DNA of 64,000 nucleotides, taken from JBBIGV01 sp037447335 (GTDB taxonomy: Bacteria > Bacteroidota > Ignavibacteria > Ignavibacteriales > Ignavibacteriaceae). Positions 34,147 through 41,880 of the stretch are shown in pieces. The stretch's first letter is position 1. Each line of letters opens with the position of its first letter. A model generated the notes under the pieces. It was not told where the DNA came from. It made no database searches and saw only the letters and a program-made list of their open reading frames with translations. The DNA lies in the NCBI GenBank assembly GCA_037447335.1, contig JBBIGV010000005.1, forward strand, positions 22,010-86,009, read 5' to 3'. The position numbers and the translations under genes are program-made.

Positions 34147-35666
34147 AAAGAAAATTTATGCCCACAAGGAAACAACCTTTGAATGATTGTATGATTGTCC
34201 AAAGGACTCCTTTTGGAGAATGGCTGAATGATAAAATCCATTCAGTCATTCATCCATTCATCCATTCTTTTGTTTTCATTTTACTGCTAGTTACATCTGC
34301 CTCTATTGCACAAACATTAGATGATTATCTGAGAATCGCTGCCGAAAACAACCCCGGATTAAAATCAAAATTCTATTCCTATCAGGCATCACTTGAAAAA
34401 GTGCCGCAGGTTGGTGCGTTGCCTGATCCACAGCTTTCATTCGGAATTTTTATTGAACCGATGGAACGATATATGGGCAACCAGATAATGGATATTTCAA
34501 TTATGCAGATGTTCCCCTGGTTTGGAACTCTAAGCGCTGCCGAAGATGAAGCAAATGCAATGGCTAAAGCAAAGTATGAAGAATTTAATGATGCTAAAAC
34601 TATGTTGTTCTACGAAGTGAAAGCAACTTACTATTCACTTTATCTACTTCAGAAAGAAATTTTCATTACTGAAGAGAATATTGAAATCCTTAAGACACTT
34701 GAAGAAATTGCTATAAGCCGATTAAAAAGCGGAGAGACAGGCGGAACACCCGGTTCTCAAGGCGGCAGAATGCAGCAGGATAAATCATCAGGCTCATCCG
34801 GCACTTCAGGTATGGGCGGAATGAATATGCAGGATCAAACTTATACAAAATCCACTACACGAACACAGGAAATGAACAGTATGAATCAGATGAGCAGCGG
34901 CAGCAGTATGGTGGATGTGCTTCGTGTTCAGATTGAAATAAATGAATTGAAAAATAAGCTCGCTCTCCTTTACGATTCAATGCAGCCGCTGCTTACTCAG
35001 TTCAATAAATTGTTAAACAGACAATCAAATGAATTTGTAAATATACCGGATACTGTTTCGCAATCACCGATTCCTGCCTCTATTACAGATATTCCTGACA
35101 GTATTAAAATAAATAATCCTATGCTGCGTATGCTTCAGAAAGAAGAAGAAGCTTTGCTTGCTCAACGTGAAATGAATAAACGAATGGGTTTCCCGATGAT
35201 AGGACTTGGTGTGCAATATTCAATATTTAAATCAAGACCTCCATATACTGATTCTCATGGGGTTCTTCAGAGTATGGAAGCAAAAAACATGATTATGCCT
35301 ATGGTATCTGTTACACTTCCAATATGGAGAAGCAAATATGATGCAGCAGTGAAAGAGGCTGAACATCTGCATCATTCAACCGGTCTGAGAAAAGAAGAAA
35401 CCAGTAATCAATTAATGGTTAGTTATGAAGACGCTCTTAAAGATTTTAAAGATGCCGAAAGAAGAACAGAGCTTTATCTTCAGCAGACAATACTTGCACA
35501 ACAGGCACTGAATATTCTTACTGTTCAATACACGACTGCCGGAAGCGACTTTGAAGAAGTGTTAAGAATGCAGCAGCAATTGCTTGATTATCGTCTTCGC
35601 GGACTTGATGCTGTTGTTGATCAGAATATTTCTGTTGCAATGCTGGAAAGGCTGATGGGAAGATGA
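34143..35666 (+). CDS. TolC-family outer-membrane channel (CusC role), repeat-extended signal peptide
   Basis: A 507-residue outer-membrane efflux protein that would complete the Cus pump. The mature part (from about residue 58, after SASIAQ) has the two TolC repeats (LPDPQLSF, FPWFGTLSAAEDEANA; later FPMIGLGVQYS, VSVTLPIWRSKYDAAVKEAE). Residues 197-257 form an inserted Gly/Ser/Met-rich linker (for example SGMGGMNMQ). The first 42 residues are odd: codons 13-42 are encoded by a palindromic repeat, pushing the hydrophobic core (43-55) far from the start ATG, which overlaps the cusA stop. A shorter ancestral signal peptide, MKRK plus the core, is likely. Confidence 0.9.
   Translation: MKRKFMPTRKQPLNDCMIVQRTPFGEWLNDKIHSVIHPFIHSFVFILLLVTSASIAQTLDDYLRIAAENNPGLKSKFYSYQASLEKVPQVGALPDPQLSFGIFIEPMERYMGNQIMDISIMQMFPWFGTLSAAEDEANAMAKAKYEEFNDAKTMLFYEVKATYYSLYLLQKEIFITEENIEILKTLEEIAISRLKSGETGGTPGSQGGRMQQDKSSGSSGTSGMGGMNMQDQTYTKSTTRTQEMNSMNQMSSGSSMVDVLRVQIEINELKNKLALLYDSMQPLLTQFNKLLNRQSNEFVNIPDTVSQSPIPASITDIPDSIKINNPMLRMLQKEEEALLAQREMNKRMGFPMIGLGVQYSIFKSRPPYTDSHGVLQSMEAKNMIMPMVSVTLPIWRSKYDAAVKEAEHLHHSTGLRKEETSNQLMVSYEDALKDFKDAERRTELYLQQTILAQQALNILTVQYTTAGSDFEEVLRMQQQLLDYRLRGLDAVVDQNISVAMLERLMGR
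34179..34267 (+). repeat. Palindromic GAATGATT-type repeat inside the TolC reading frame (copy 2)
   Basis: Same plan as the copy at 30196-30300: a left arm of ATGATTG units, a central hairpin (CCAAAGGA with TCCTTTTGG), the shared segment GGCTGAATGATA, and a right arm CATTCATCCATTCATCC. It stays in frame and codes for about 30 residues ahead of the signal-peptide core. Confidence 0.7.
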
Positions 35667-35679
35667 AAATATTTTAATG

Positions 35680-35754
35680 GAACACGGATTAAACGGATCG
35701 AACGGATTTTCACTGATTATTTTTTTATTCGTTTAATCAGTCCGATCCGTGTTC
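35680..35754. repeat. Inverted repeat with CGGAT hexamers between tolC and cusB
   Basis: Perfect 10-bp ends GAACACGGAT and ATCCGTGTTC enclose a stretch with CGGATT, CGGATCG and CGGATT units about 11 bp apart on the left and AATCAGTCCGATC on the right. It forms a long imperfect hairpin filling most of the 119-bp gap and may attenuate or stabilise the mRNA. Confidence 0.6.
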
Positions 35755-35785
35755 TATAACTAAATAAATAATAAGAGAAAATATT

Positions 35786-37564
35786 ATGCAAAGAATAATC
35801 AATAATCGCATCCTCCAGTTTACACTGGTGCTCGCTGCAGGACTTTTACTCGGCTGGCTGCTGTTTGGAGGCAACGGAACTGATACTCATCAGCATACAG
35901 ATGAAGTAACAAAAGAAACAGTATATACCTGCTCGATGCATCCGCAAATCAGGCAGAACGAACCTGGCAAGTGTCCTATCTGCGGAATGGATTTAATTCC
36001 TGTTGTTTCAGGAAATGATGCTGGCTCAGATAGTCCATTTGTTTATACAATGTCGCCCGAAGCAGTTGCATTAGCAAATATTCAGACTGCAAAAGTCGGG
36101 TACTCTACACCCGAATATGAAGTTTATCTAACGGGTAAAATTTCAGCCAATGAAAAGAAGCTCGCATCTATTACTGCAAATTATTCCGGCAGAATTGAAA
36201 AGCTGTTTGTTGATTTCACAGGACAAACTGTAAATAAGGGAGAGAAAATGGCAACAATTTATTCTCCTGAACTTGTAACTGCTCAAAGAGAATTAATTGA
36301 AGCTGCAAAAAATAAGCAGGTTAATCATTCGCTTTATAATGCAGTTAGAGAAAAGCTGCGTTTGTGGAAGATTACTGAAAAGCAGATTGATGCTATCGAA
36401 ACAAGCGGCGAAGTAATGACAGAACTAGATGTTTATGCTGACATTTCAGGAATCGTAGTTACACGTAATGTTTCGAGAGGCGATTACGTTAACAGAGGCA
36501 GCGTTCTCTTCGAAATTGCTGATCTTAGTTCTGTATGGGTAATGCTTGATGCTTACGAGCAGGATCTTTCTTTAATCAAAACAGGAAGTAAAGTGAATTT
36601 CACCGTTGCATCTCTTCCGGGAAGAGAATTTTCTTCTACTGTAACTTTTGTTGACCCGCTGATCAATCCGCAAACACGAACTGCATCTGTAAGAGCAGAA
36701 GCCAATAATCCGGGCTTACAGCTTAAACCGGAGATGTTTATTAAAGGAAAGATCAAAGCAAAATTTTCTTCACAGACAGAGGTTAAAGGAAAATCATTGT
36801 TGATTCCTAAAACATCTGTTTTGTGGACAGGCACACGCTCGGTAGTTTATGTGAAAGTTCCTGGAAGTGAATTCCCTGCTTTTGAAATGCGCGATGTAGT
36901 TCTTGGTCCCCGCGCAGGAGATTTTTACATTGTTGAAAAAGGGTTGATTGAAGGTGAAGAAATTGTAAACAATGGAGTCTTTTCTGTTGATGCAGCGGCA
37001 CAGCTTAGCGGGAATTACAGTATGATGAATCGCCCGGTCAGCAAACGTGTTTCTGTACCTGATAAATTCAAATCGCAATTAACTGATTTAACCAAACGTT
37101 ATTTTGATTTAAAGAATGCTTTGGTGAAAAGTGATTTCAACGCTTCAAAAATTAATGCCGGAAAGGTTTCTCAATCATTAAAAGCTGTGGATATGAATTT
37201 ATTGGATGATAAAGCTCATCATCAATGGATGGAAAAAGAAAATCAATTAAGAAAATCAATTGAAGCAATCGCAAATGCCAAAGAAATTGAAGAGCAGCGT
37301 AAACATTTTGAAACCTTATCCGATGCATTGATTGAATTGGTGGAACTTTTTGGTTTAACGATTGATATGGTTTATGTGCAATTCTGCCCGATGGCTTTTG
37401 ATGATAAAGGTGCATACTGGCTGAGTGAAGAGGAGGCGATACTTAATCCATATTTTGGGGATGAAATGCTTCAGTGCGGTGAGGTTACAAAAAAGATTAG
37501 TTCGGTTGATAGTTACAAAGAAGTAAGCGATAAACCGCAGCAGCCGATGGAGCATCAGCATTGA
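35786..37564 (+). CDS. cusB: CusB-type periplasmic adaptor with metal-binding domain and DUF3347
   Basis: A 592-residue membrane-fusion protein linking the CusA pump to the outer channel. Order: an N-terminal membrane anchor (about 11-27); a His-rich spacer; a heavy-metal-binding domain at 46-73 with Cys49, Met51, His52, Cys63, Cys66 and Met68 (YTCSMHP, CPICGMDL); the barrel-sandwich hybrid and alpha-hairpin domains (ANYSGRIEKLFVDFTGQTV, YADISGIVVTRNVSRGDYV); the beta-barrel; and a C-terminal DUF3347 region (about 430-575, ending near FCPMAFDDKGAYWLS). The last is common on Bacteroidota CusB. An upstream AAGAGA ribosome site fits ATG 35786. Confidence 0.93.
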   Translation: MQRIINNRILQFTLVLAAGLLLGWLLFGGNGTDTHQHTDEVTKETVYTCSMHPQIRQNEPGKCPICGMDLIPVVSGNDAGSDSPFVYTMSPEAVALANIQTAKVGYSTPEYEVYLTGKISANEKKLASITANYSGRIEKLFVDFTGQTVNKGEKMATIYSPELVTAQRELIEAAKNKQVNHSLYNAVREKLRLWKITEKQIDAIETSGEVMTELDVYADISGIVVTRNVSRGDYVNRGSVLFEIADLSSVWVMLDAYEQDLSLIKTGSKVNFTVASLPGREFSSTVTFVDPLINPQTRTASVRAEANNPGLQLKPEMFIKGKIKAKFSSQTEVKGKSLLIPKTSVLWTGTRSVVYVKVPGSEFPAFEMRDVVLGPRAGDFYIVEKGLIEGEEIVNNGVFSVDAAAQLSGNYSMMNRPVSKRVSVPDKFKSQLTDLTKRYFDLKNALVKSDFNASKINAGKVSQSLKAVDMNLLDDKAHHQWMEKENQLRKSIEAIANAKEIEEQRKHFETLSDALIELVELFGLTIDMVYVQFCPMAFDDKGAYWLSEEEAILNPYFGDEMLQCGEVTKKISSVDSYKEVSDKPQQPMEHQH

Positions 37565-37610
37565 GATTTGTAAAAACATTTGTTTGTCAATTAAATCAAA
37601 GGTGAGAATT

Positions 37611-37952
37611 ATGAAATTAATAATTGCATATCTGAGGCAAAGAAAAACAGAAGAAGTATATACGGCTTTAAGAAAAGAAGGCTGCTGCTGCATGACTTTC
37701 ATCGATTGTGAAGGAACAGGCAATTATTCAGATCATTCCAGGGAACATATAAGTAAAAAATATTCTTTCGCTGATGCATACAGAGTAATAAAGCTAGAAA
37801 TTTTAGTAAAAGATAAAAACGTTAATCACATTATCTCTTTAATTCGTCAAAGTGCAAGGACAGGTCACCCGGGTGATGGGATGATTCTGACAGCCCCTAT
37901 AGAAGAAGCTTATAAAGTAAAGACTGACGCAAAAGGTATTTCGGTTATCTAA
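37611..37952 (+). CDS. PII-like protein, metal-island (PII-NG-like) type
   Basis: A 113-residue protein of the PII (GlnB-like) fold. The start MKLIIAYLRQRKTEEVYTALRKEG, with a GGTGAG ribosome site just before ATG 37611, matches the PII N-terminus, and the C-terminal LIRQSARTGHPGDGMILTAPIEEAYKVKT matches the nucleotide-binding B-loop region. The T-loop (GEGTGNYSDHSREHISKKYSF) is different from that of nitrogen PII, and a CCC run follows the first helix. PII proteins of this kind are found beside CusABC-type metal pumps. It may sense nucleotide or metal and adjust the pump; this is inferred. Confidence 0.75.
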   Translation: MKLIIAYLRQRKTEEVYTALRKEGCCCMTFIDCEGTGNYSDHSREHISKKYSFADAYRVIKLEILVKDKNVNHIISLIRQSARTGHPGDGMILTAPIEEAYKVKTDAKGISVI

Positions 37953-37999
37953 AGTGAAAAATTAACATTTATAATTTTAAAAAATAAAAGGAGAAAACT

Positions 38000-38674
38000 A
38001 TGATGAAATTAAAAATAATAAAAACAATGTTAACATCTTTAGCAATATTATTATTCTCTTACAGTGCTGAGGCAAGCCTGGAAGTGCATCCGAATAATAT
38101 AAAGGACACGGTTGATGCAGGCAGCAATACTTCCATTGTGCATATCACTAATGTTGGTCCTGCATCTAATCTGAATTATCAAATAGGTTCAGATGTAATA
38201 TGGATGGCTTTTAGTTCTACCAGCGGTTCAATCAATTTAGGGGATACAGTTTCAATCATTATTACTTATGATTTACAGGCTCTTCAAAATGGTTTTAATT
38301 ATGCCAATATTTTTGTTCAGGATCCGCACCACGGTGAAATCACAATACCGGTCGAAATTTATTTTCAAAGTATAACAGATTTAAACGAAGATTTCTTTTC
38401 AAACAACCCTGCTTCATATTCATTGAAACAAAATTATCCTAACCCGTTTAATCCGTCAACAAAAATATCTTTTTCAATTCCGGAAACTCAAAGAGTTACT
38501 CTAAAAATTTATAATCTTCTAGGAAATGAATTGCTTACAATTATTGATGACTTTAAACCTGCAGGAGCTTATTCAGTAAATGTTGTTATGACCGGATTTG
38601 CATCAGGAGTTTACTTCTACAAATTTGAAGCCGGTAATTATGCAATAACTAAAAAGATGATACTAAGTAAATAA
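38000..38674 (+). CDS. Secreted protein with type IX secretion sorting domain
   Basis: A 224-residue protein with a signal peptide (about 1-26, LTSLAILLFSYSAEA), a small beta-rich domain (about 27-125) resembling BACON-like or Ig-like modules, and a C-terminal T9SS type A sorting domain. The latter starts with NYPNPFNPST (145-154), continues VTLKIYNLLGNELLT and ends with FYKFEAGNYAITKKMILSK. The protein is therefore likely exported across the outer membrane and fixed on the surface. It sits within the metal island, though its link to metals is unknown. The ribosome site AAAGGAGA precedes ATG 38000. Confidence 0.88.
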   Translation: MMKLKIIKTMLTSLAILLFSYSAEASLEVHPNNIKDTVDAGSNTSIVHITNVGPASNLNYQIGSDVIWMAFSSTSGSINLGDTVSIIITYDLQALQNGFNYANIFVQDPHHGEITIPVEIYFQSITDLNEDFFSNNPASYSLKQNYPNPFNPSTKISFSIPETQRVTLKIYNLLGNELLTIIDDFKPAGAYSVNVVMTGFASGVYFYKFEAGNYAITKKMILSK

Positions 38675-38687
38675 GCTGTAACTAATA

Positions 38688-38879
38688 ATGAAAAACAAAG
38701 AAACCGAAAAGAAATTAGTTCGCGACCCGGTTTGCGGAATGCGAATTGAACCGGATGATGCAGCCGACATATCCATTTATAAAAATAAGATTTTCTATTT
38801 CTGTTCACACGGGTGCCAAAAAATTTTTGAAATTGAGCCGGAGAAATATATAGTTCCAAAGGAAGAAAAACATTCTTAA
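38688..38879 (+). CDS. YHS domain protein
   Basis: A 63-residue single YHS domain, a small zinc-ribbon-like fold found on copper ATPases and related proteins. Key residues are Cys16 in DPVCGMRIEP and the pair Cys39/Cys43 in FYFCSHGCQKIFEIEPEKYI. It is short enough to be complete. It lies 14 bp after the sorting-tail gene and just before the second PII-like gene in the metal island. Copper or other soft-metal binding is probable from family. Confidence 0.85.
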   Translation: MKNKETEKKLVRDPVCGMRIEPDDAADISIYKNKIFYFCSHGCQKIFEIEPEKYIVPKEEKHS

Positions 38880-38892
38880 ATCTGAGGATAAA

Positions 38893-39162
38893 ATGAAACA
38901 GATAACAGCTTATGTAAATACAACAAGAATCCACTGGCTGGTGGAAGAACTACAAAAAGAAGGAATAAATGACATCATGGTATCTGAATATTTCAGACCC
39001 GATTCTCAAATATCAAAGCTGGAATTTCTCTGTAATGAAGATGGCATTGATGAAGTTAAAGATATAGTTCATAAAATAGGAACTTGCGGTAATTCTGTAG
39101 ACCATCTTATTGAAGTGAAAGATTATGAAGGAATAACAAACAGCATTTTTCCTTTTATTTGA
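38893..39162 (+). CDS. Second PII-like small protein
   Basis: An 89-residue alpha/beta protein, start MKQITAYVNTTRIHWLVEELQKEGIND, with a pattern like the PII/CutA ferredoxin-like fold (beta-alpha-beta-beta-alpha-beta): a first strand and helix, then SKLEFLCNEDGIDEVKDIVHKIGTCG. It lacks the glycine-rich B-loop of classical PII, so it may not bind ATP. It shares little beyond fold with the PII-like gene at 37.6 kb. Placed between the YHS and Met-rich genes, it is probably part of the same metal response. Fold assignment is by pattern only. Confidence 0.55.
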   Translation: MKQITAYVNTTRIHWLVEELQKEGINDIMVSEYFRPDSQISKLEFLCNEDGIDEVKDIVHKIGTCGNSVDHLIEVKDYEGITNSIFPFI

Positions 39163-39225
39163 TAAAGTAAATAAATAAAATAATATCTAATAATTGCTTA
39201 TATAATAATAATCAAGGAGAAAAAA

Positions 39226-39702
39226 ATGAAACCGGTAACTCAGATTTCGTTATTATTCTTAGGAATAATCTTTTTTGCAATGCCTGTTAAACTTAATGCA
39301 CAGCATCACGGCGGAATGCATCAGAGTCAGCAGCAAAGCCATATAAATATGCAGATGCAGCAGATGCAGGATATGATGAACAGGATGCACGGTATTAATT
39401 CGGAGATGCAAAATATGATGCAGCGGATGAATGAAATGCATTCTCAACATAATATGCAGCAGAATATGCATGGTATGCTTCATAATGATATGTCTGCTAT
39501 GATGAACTCAATGAACCATATTTCAGATCACATGATTAATATGATTGAACATATGAATACCATGATGCAGAATAAGGAGCTTATGCATAAAAATGAATTC
39601 CACGAAAAAATGAACGGCATGATGAAAAACATGAATGATATGATGGATAATTTCGAAAATCTTCTCATTAATTTTGATGCAGTTAATAAGATTAAGGAGT
39701 GA
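39226..39702 (+). CDS. Met/His-rich periplasmic protein (probable copper binder)
   Basis: A 158-residue protein with a signal peptide (about 1-25, LLFLGIIFFAMPVKLNAQ). The mature part is extraordinarily rich in methionine and histidine: I count 33 Met and 14 His in the whole protein, with repeated MQQMQDMM, NMMQRMNEMH, NMMKNMNDMM-like clusters spaced as on an alpha-helix. It looks like a long helical hairpin or coiled coil that could chelate many Cu(I) ions. The ribosome site AAGGAGA precedes ATG 39226. The gene after it starts within 5 bp. I know no named family for it; copper sequestration is inferred. Confidence 0.8.
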   Translation: MKPVTQISLLFLGIIFFAMPVKLNAQHHGGMHQSQQQSHINMQMQQMQDMMNRMHGINSEMQNMMQRMNEMHSQHNMQQNMHGMLHNDMSAMMNSMNHISDHMINMIEHMNTMMQNKELMHKNEFHEKMNGMMKNMNDMMDNFENLLINFDAVNKIKE

Positions 39703-39706
39703 TGAT

Positions 39707-40555
39707 ATGTTCAGATTGTTTAATTCGACATCAGTGTTTCTCCTCACCTGCCTGGTCTTTGATGCCAACGCTCAGAGTGTTCTGGAGCAAAACCGATCAA
39801 GGTGGAGTTTTTACACTTCCGTTCTGGCATCAGGCGGAAGTTATATTTACAATGATTACAGCAGTCTTTATTTTCTTTATGCCGGTCTCAGATATCAGGG
39901 CGATAACTTGTCTGTTTACGGTTATATACCTCTTGTTGCTCAGAATAACAGTGCTTTTACTCAATCCGGAATGATGATTCTGCCTTCCGGTTCCGGTGTA
40001 ATAAAGGATAGCCACGAAGCACACCATTCGTGTGGAAGTCCCATGACCGGGATGTCTATGTTAAACTTGGATTTTTCTTTAGGTGATCTGTTTATTTATG
40101 GTTCGTATAGATTATTAAATGAATATGATAACCAGGTAGAGCTTTCAGTTATTCCCGGCATTAAATTTCCAACAGCTTCGGGAAATTCAAGGATTGGCAC
40201 CGGTAAGTTTGATTACTCAATATCATTCAATGCGCGTAAATCGGTTGAATCATTTGTTTTCCTTGCCGATGCAGGATTTGTAAAGATGGGGGATCCGGCA
40301 GGCATTGATTATAAGGACCCGTTTACTTATGGAATCGGGTTGGGAAAATTTATTTCTGAAAACGGAAATAATATTGTTCTATATTTTAATTCATATACAA
40401 AAGTTCTTGATGAATATGAACCGCCCAGACAGCTTTCTCTTGGAATGAATTTCAAATTAGGAAATACGAAAATATTTTCTCTTATCGGCTCAAAAGGTTT
40501 GAGTAATTATAGTCCGGCTTTTTCTGCAAGTGCAGGAATGAGTTTTGGTTTGTAA
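39707..40555 (+). CDS. Putative outer-membrane beta-barrel protein of the metal island
   Basis: A 282-residue protein with signal peptide (SVFLLTCLVFDANAQ). The body shows alternating strands with aromatic girdles (YLFYAGLRYQG-like, VYGYIPLVAQN, FIYGSYRLLNEY, NIVLYFNSYTKVLD) ending in a C-terminal GMSFGL. A central His/Ser-rich loop (DSHEAHHSCGSPMTG) could bind metal. The start ATG 39707 follows AAGGAGTGATG, which overlaps the end of the Met-rich gene, so the two are tightly coupled. It may let metal or a carrier pass the outer membrane, but no family match is certain. Confidence 0.7.
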   Translation: MFRLFNSTSVFLLTCLVFDANAQSVLEQNRSRWSFYTSVLASGGSYIYNDYSSLYFLYAGLRYQGDNLSVYGYIPLVAQNNSAFTQSGMMILPSGSGVIKDSHEAHHSCGSPMTGMSMLNLDFSLGDLFIYGSYRLLNEYDNQVELSVIPGIKFPTASGNSRIGTGKFDYSISFNARKSVESFVFLADAGFVKMGDPAGIDYKDPFTYGIGLGKFISENGNNIVLYFNSYTKVLDEYEPPRQLSLGMNFKLGNTKIFSLIGSKGLSNYSPAFSASAGMSFGL

Positions 40556-40715
40556 AAATATAAAAATCTTTAAGTGTTGAGAAAACCTTTGAGATTAGTG
40601 CTGCAAAATGAGTTTAGAAACCCCGAAGGTTAGTGTTAGAAATTTTATGTGATGTTTAGAACCTTCTGGCTTAGCCATCCTTTGGGAAAGGTTTTCAGAA
40701 CTTTTATCAGCGACT

Positions 40716-40730
40716 AAACCTTGAAGGTTT
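40716..40730. repeat. Short palindrome in the 213-bp gap before the DUF2231-like gene
   Basis: AAACCTT and AAGGTTT around one base. The gap also has other AACCTT/AAGGTT copies in either direction (near 40633 and 40662), so it is a decayed repeat-rich spacer. No gene is seen there. Confidence 0.45.
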
Positions 40731-40768
40731 TTATGAAAAAAATTATTTAATAAAGTTCGGAGTTATTA

Positions 40769-41842
40769 ATGCAAATTTTACCCGATTGGGCGCCAAACAT
40801 ACATCCGATGATAATCCACTTTCCTCTTGTGCTTTTAATTATTGCTGTATTGTTTGATGCGCTAGGTTTAATTATTAAAAAGAGTAAACAAGCTGCAGAA
40901 ATAAGCTGGCCCGAAAAATCTGCACTTGTACTTTACCTGTTCGGAACTATTACTTTGATCGCTGCATTCTTAACCGGGCGGGCGGCGGAAGACGGACTTA
41001 ATGTTCCTTCACACGCAATTCCTGCTCTTACCGACCATGCAGATTGGGCGGAGATTACTTTATGGTTTTTTATTGTTTACACCGTTATCCGGTTTACAGC
41101 TTTATTTGTATTTAAATCAAAAAGATTAATTGTTATACCAATTGTTCTGATTGGCTTTGTAGGGATCTATTTCTTATATCAAACCGGTAATAAGGGTGCA
41201 AAACTGGTTTTCGGTTATGGTTTGGGAACGGGCAATATTGCATCAGAAGATATAAAAAACATTGATACCGCTTCAGATGAGATTCTCCCGGATGAATCTT
41301 TCACAATTGATATTGATGGCTCGTGGGCATTACTAGCTTCAGATTATACAATAGAGGAATTAAAAAATAAATTCGATTGGGTAAAAAATTCTTTTGATGA
41401 TTTAACTCCTATGTTTGATGAGAGCAATAATGCTTTAATGTTTCATCCTTCCGATGAGGTTATGTTCATTCAAAAAAATGAATTTGGGAGCCTCGAAATG
41501 AAAGTGAATATAAACCTTGATGACTTTAATGGAGAATTAGAATTAATTCATCATTATACAGATAATAATAATTATGATTATCTAAAAATCGGGAATGGTA
41601 AGATCGCTCTAGCGCGTAAGTCGAACGGACAGGTAAGAGTTTTTGAAGAAGGAAGTTATATTGAAAAGGGCTGGATTGAAGTTAAGAAGATAAGCGACAG
41701 GACTCACTTCCGCGGTTATGTAAATGAAAAAATGATCGTCCATGGTCATGGCAGTGAACCTAAAACCGGAAGTTCGGGAATGTTAATCAAAGGACAGGGT
41801 AGTTTTTTGATTAAGAAGTTTATAGTTAAATCTATACGATAG
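40769..41842 (+). CDS. DUF2231-like membrane protein with C-terminal jelly-roll-like domain
   Basis: A 357-residue protein in two parts. Residues 1-160 form a four-helix membrane domain of the DUF2231 kind, with paired histidines at the start (NIHPMIIHFPLVLLII) and later HAIPALTDHADWAE, a pattern able to hold a haem or metal. Residues 180-355 look like a concanavalin-type beta-sandwich (LEMKVNINLDDFNGELELIHHY, YLKIGNGKIALAR, GSSGMLIKGQGSF). It is followed after 38 bp by the TonB-dependent receptor. Domain limits are read by eye; the role is unknown, perhaps in metal redox. Confidence 0.7.
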   Translation: MQILPDWAPNIHPMIIHFPLVLLIIAVLFDALGLIIKKSKQAAEISWPEKSALVLYLFGTITLIAAFLTGRAAEDGLNVPSHAIPALTDHADWAEITLWFFIVYTVIRFTALFVFKSKRLIVIPIVLIGFVGIYFLYQTGNKGAKLVFGYGLGTGNIASEDIKNIDTASDEILPDESFTIDIDGSWALLASDYTIEELKNKFDWVKNSFDDLTPMFDESNNALMFHPSDEVMFIQKNEFGSLEMKVNINLDDFNGELELIHHYTDNNNYDYLKIGNGKIALARKSNGQVRVFEEGSYIEKGWIEVKKISDRTHFRGYVNEKMIVHGHGSEPKTGSSGMLIKGQGSFLIKKFIVKSIR

Positions 41843-41880
41843 TATTTAAACGATTTATTGAAAAAATATATCAAACAATT

